Assembly (NCBI GenBank): GCA_964393335.1
Contig: CAYMTN010000240.1
Location: 1-7,751, forward strand
Source: CAYMTN01 sp964393335
Lineage (GTDB): Bacteria > Chloroflexota > Anaerolineae > Aggregatilineales > Aggregatilineaceae
Direction: 5' to 3'
Length of the DNA stretch: 7,751 nt
Below are positions 6,414-7,751 of the stretch, in pieces. A program made the translations under genes and the position numbers. The notes beneath the pieces are model-generated. The model saw only the letters and a list, made by a program, of their open reading frames with translations. It was not told the DNA's origin and did not search any database. How positions within the stretch are numbered: the first letter of the stretch is position 1; each line of letters begins with the position of its first letter.

Positions 6414-7751
6414 TCACCCGGCCTCGTCGATGTGCAGGAAATCGCCGGTGTCGGCCATCCACTGCGCGACGCGCCGTCGCAGCGCCTGTTTGAGCGCCAC
6501 ATAGGCCGGATCGGCAGCCAGCGAATGCTGCTCCAACGGATCGCGCGACAGGTCATAGAGTTCGTCGTTGTCCCCCACATGGACGATATACTTGAACGTG
6601 CGCCCCGCCACGCTGGCCACAATCGCGCGCATCGGCGTGCTGCGGCCCCAGTCGCCGTTGTATTCCATGAAGGCGGCATCCGGCCAGGGCGCAGCGCTGT
6701 TTTCGACTACCGGGCGAAATGACTGGCCGGGCGAGCCGTCCATAGGGGCGATGCCAGCGTAGTCGCACAGCGTATTGGCGAAGTCGATATGCCCCACAAG
6801 CTGGTCGCGCCGTCCGGAAAGTGCCCCTCCCGGCGGCTTGACCATCAGCGCGACATGGGCGGCTTCTTCATAACAGCAGTGCTTCTGCATCAGCGCATGT
6901 GAGCCAAGCATCTCACCGTGATCGAGCATGAAGATCACCAGCGCATTGTCCCAGATACCCTTCGCCTTGAGCGCTGCAATGACGCGGCCCAGGCAGTCGT
7001 CCACCAGCGTAACCATGCCGTAGTACGCGCTCCAGGTAGCCCGGTATTCGTTGCGGCTGAGCGGCGCGCCCAATACACCCGGCGTTTGGAGCAGCAGGCT
7101 GGCGGGTTGGCCGTCGCACCACACGCCCACCGTCTCTGGCAGGTCGATATCCTCCGGCGGATACATGCTGAAATACGGTTCCGGCAGCACGAACGGCGGA
7201 TGCGGGGCCCAGAACAGCGTCTGGAGAAACTGCGGCGTGCCGGAATCCAACTCCGCGATCAATTGCTCGGCGCGGGTGGCCCACCAGCAGTCCAGAAACG
7301 TCTCCGGTGGATGTGGAAACCTGGCAATCGCCTTGGGGGTTGGGAAGTGGACGGCGACCGGCTGCCCCTGGCTGTAGTTCGGCACAGGCCGTAGATGCTC
7401 CGCCACGAGACGATCGACGTTGGATTCGATACCGTTCTGGTCAGCCCAGGCGCGCCACGCGTCAAAACTCTCGATGTGGGCGCGCGGCACGCGGTCTTGC
7501 AGTGGGGGTTGCGATCGCACATGCTGCACGCCCACATGCGTGATCTGGTACCCGGCGGCATCCAGGCGTTCGTACAGGGTGACATGCCTGGCGGGCAGCG
7601 TGGCGTAGGGCAGCTCGGCGGTAAGGCCGTTACCGTTGACGATGGCCCCGGTCGTATGCGGCCATTTTCCGGTGTACATCGAGATGCGGGTGGGCACGCA
7701 CAACGGGGACGAACAATACGCGCGGTCAAAGACGATACTTTCCTCGGCCAG
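6414..7751 (-). CDS. Type I sulfatase (formylglycine-dependent), N-terminus cut by window edge
   Basis: Hydrolyses sulfate esters, or possibly sulfamates or phosphonates, in this alkaline-phosphatase-like superfamily. The frame is open to the right edge and gives 445 residues ending DFLHIDEAG. Near its start it reads FDRAYCSSPLCVPTRISMYTG: the core CxPxR motif (Cys 18 of the partial protein, bases 7698-7700) is where formylglycine-generating enzyme makes the catalytic residue. The motif has Thr where Ser is commonest, still within CxPxR. Metal-site landmarks follow: MLDHGEMLG (Asp 277, His 278) and MQKHCCYEEAAHVALM with Lys 290. The C-terminal ELYDLSRDPLEQHSLA is the usual sulfatase subdomain. 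Only about the first 50-60 residues, with the first metal ligands (usually DD or DQ), should be missing. It overlaps no other gene and leads the unit with the isomerase 1 base downstream. Substrate cannot be told from sequence; whether it is exported depends on the missing N-terminus. Confidence 0.92.
   Translation of the reverse strand: MAEESIVFDRAYCSSPLCVPTRISMYTGKWPHTTGAIVNGNGLTAELPYATLPARHVTLYERLDAAGYQITHVGVQHVRSQPPLQDRVPRAHIESFDAWRAWADQNGIESNVDRLVAEHLRPVPNYSQGQPVAVHFPTPKAIARFPHPPETFLDCWWATRAEQLIAELDSGTPQFLQTLFWAPHPPFVLPEPYFSMYPPEDIDLPETVGVWCDGQPASLLLQTPGVLGAPLSRNEYRATWSAYYGMVTLVDDCLGRVIAALKAKGIWDNALVIFMLDHGEMLGSHALMQKHCCYEEAAHVALMVKPPGGALSGRRDQLVGHIDFANTLCDYAGIAPMDGSPGQSFRPVVENSAAPWPDAAFMEYNGDWGRSTPMRAIVASVAGRTFKYIVHVGDNDELYDLSRDPLEQHSLAADPAYVALKQALRRRVAQWMADTGDFLHIDEAG

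Noticed and set aside
6413..6679. An upstream extension of the isomerase frame to an ATG at 6679
   Set aside because: The extra 89 residues are compositionally odd (Arg, Trp and Ser rich) and coincide with the sulfatase C-terminus in a shifted frame. Family similarity starts just after the ATG at 6412.

Overview
All intact genes in this window lie on the minus strand. Read in transcription order (right to left) they are: the 3' part of a type I sulfatase gene (runs off the right edge), a stand-alone phosphoglucose isomerase of the kind usually fused behind transaldolase (1 base after the sulfatase stop), an intergenic stretch of about 440 bases, and a very large gene for a secreted protein that runs off the left edge. 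The window gives no sign of CRISPR arrays, tRNA or rRNA genes, or intact mobile elements.

The left 4.2 kb is one uninterrupted minus-strand reading frame of at least 1415 codons. It encodes an exported, disulfide-rich, multi-domain surface or extracellular protein: signal peptide; a CSLREA-motif right-handed beta-helix ending in a choice-of-anchor Q-like segment; five tandem fibronectin type III (FN3) domains of about 93 residues; a second copy of the beta-helix module; a sixth FN3 domain; and the start of another domain cut by the window edge. The gene has a strong Shine-Dalgarno sequence and a plausible promoter in an AT-rich patch.

The gap at about 4248-4687 is not empty. On the plus strand, abutting and slightly overlapping the end of the isomerase gene, is a decayed fragment that translates to the C-terminal end of a CHASE4 sensor domain. 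This suggests a sensor kinase or GGDEF-type gene once lay here and was lost by deletion or rearrangement.

The right 3.3 kb is a two-gene unit. The sulfatase shows the CxPxR formylglycine motif and the DHG metal site. The isomerase keeps the Arg, Glu and Lys landmarks of the family, but its phosphate-binding SKSG-type loop is replaced by an unusual sequence. The 1-base spacing suggests translational coupling and a shared role in carbohydrate use, for example desulfation of a sulfated sugar feeding hexose metabolism; that link is inference.

The organism is likely a bacterium with moderately high GC. The combination of transaldolase-PGI-type isomerase, CHASE4 sensor remnant, sulfatase and giant beta-helix/FN3 surface protein is reminiscent of Chloroflexota (Anaerolineae-like), but this is a judgement from protein style and not a proof.
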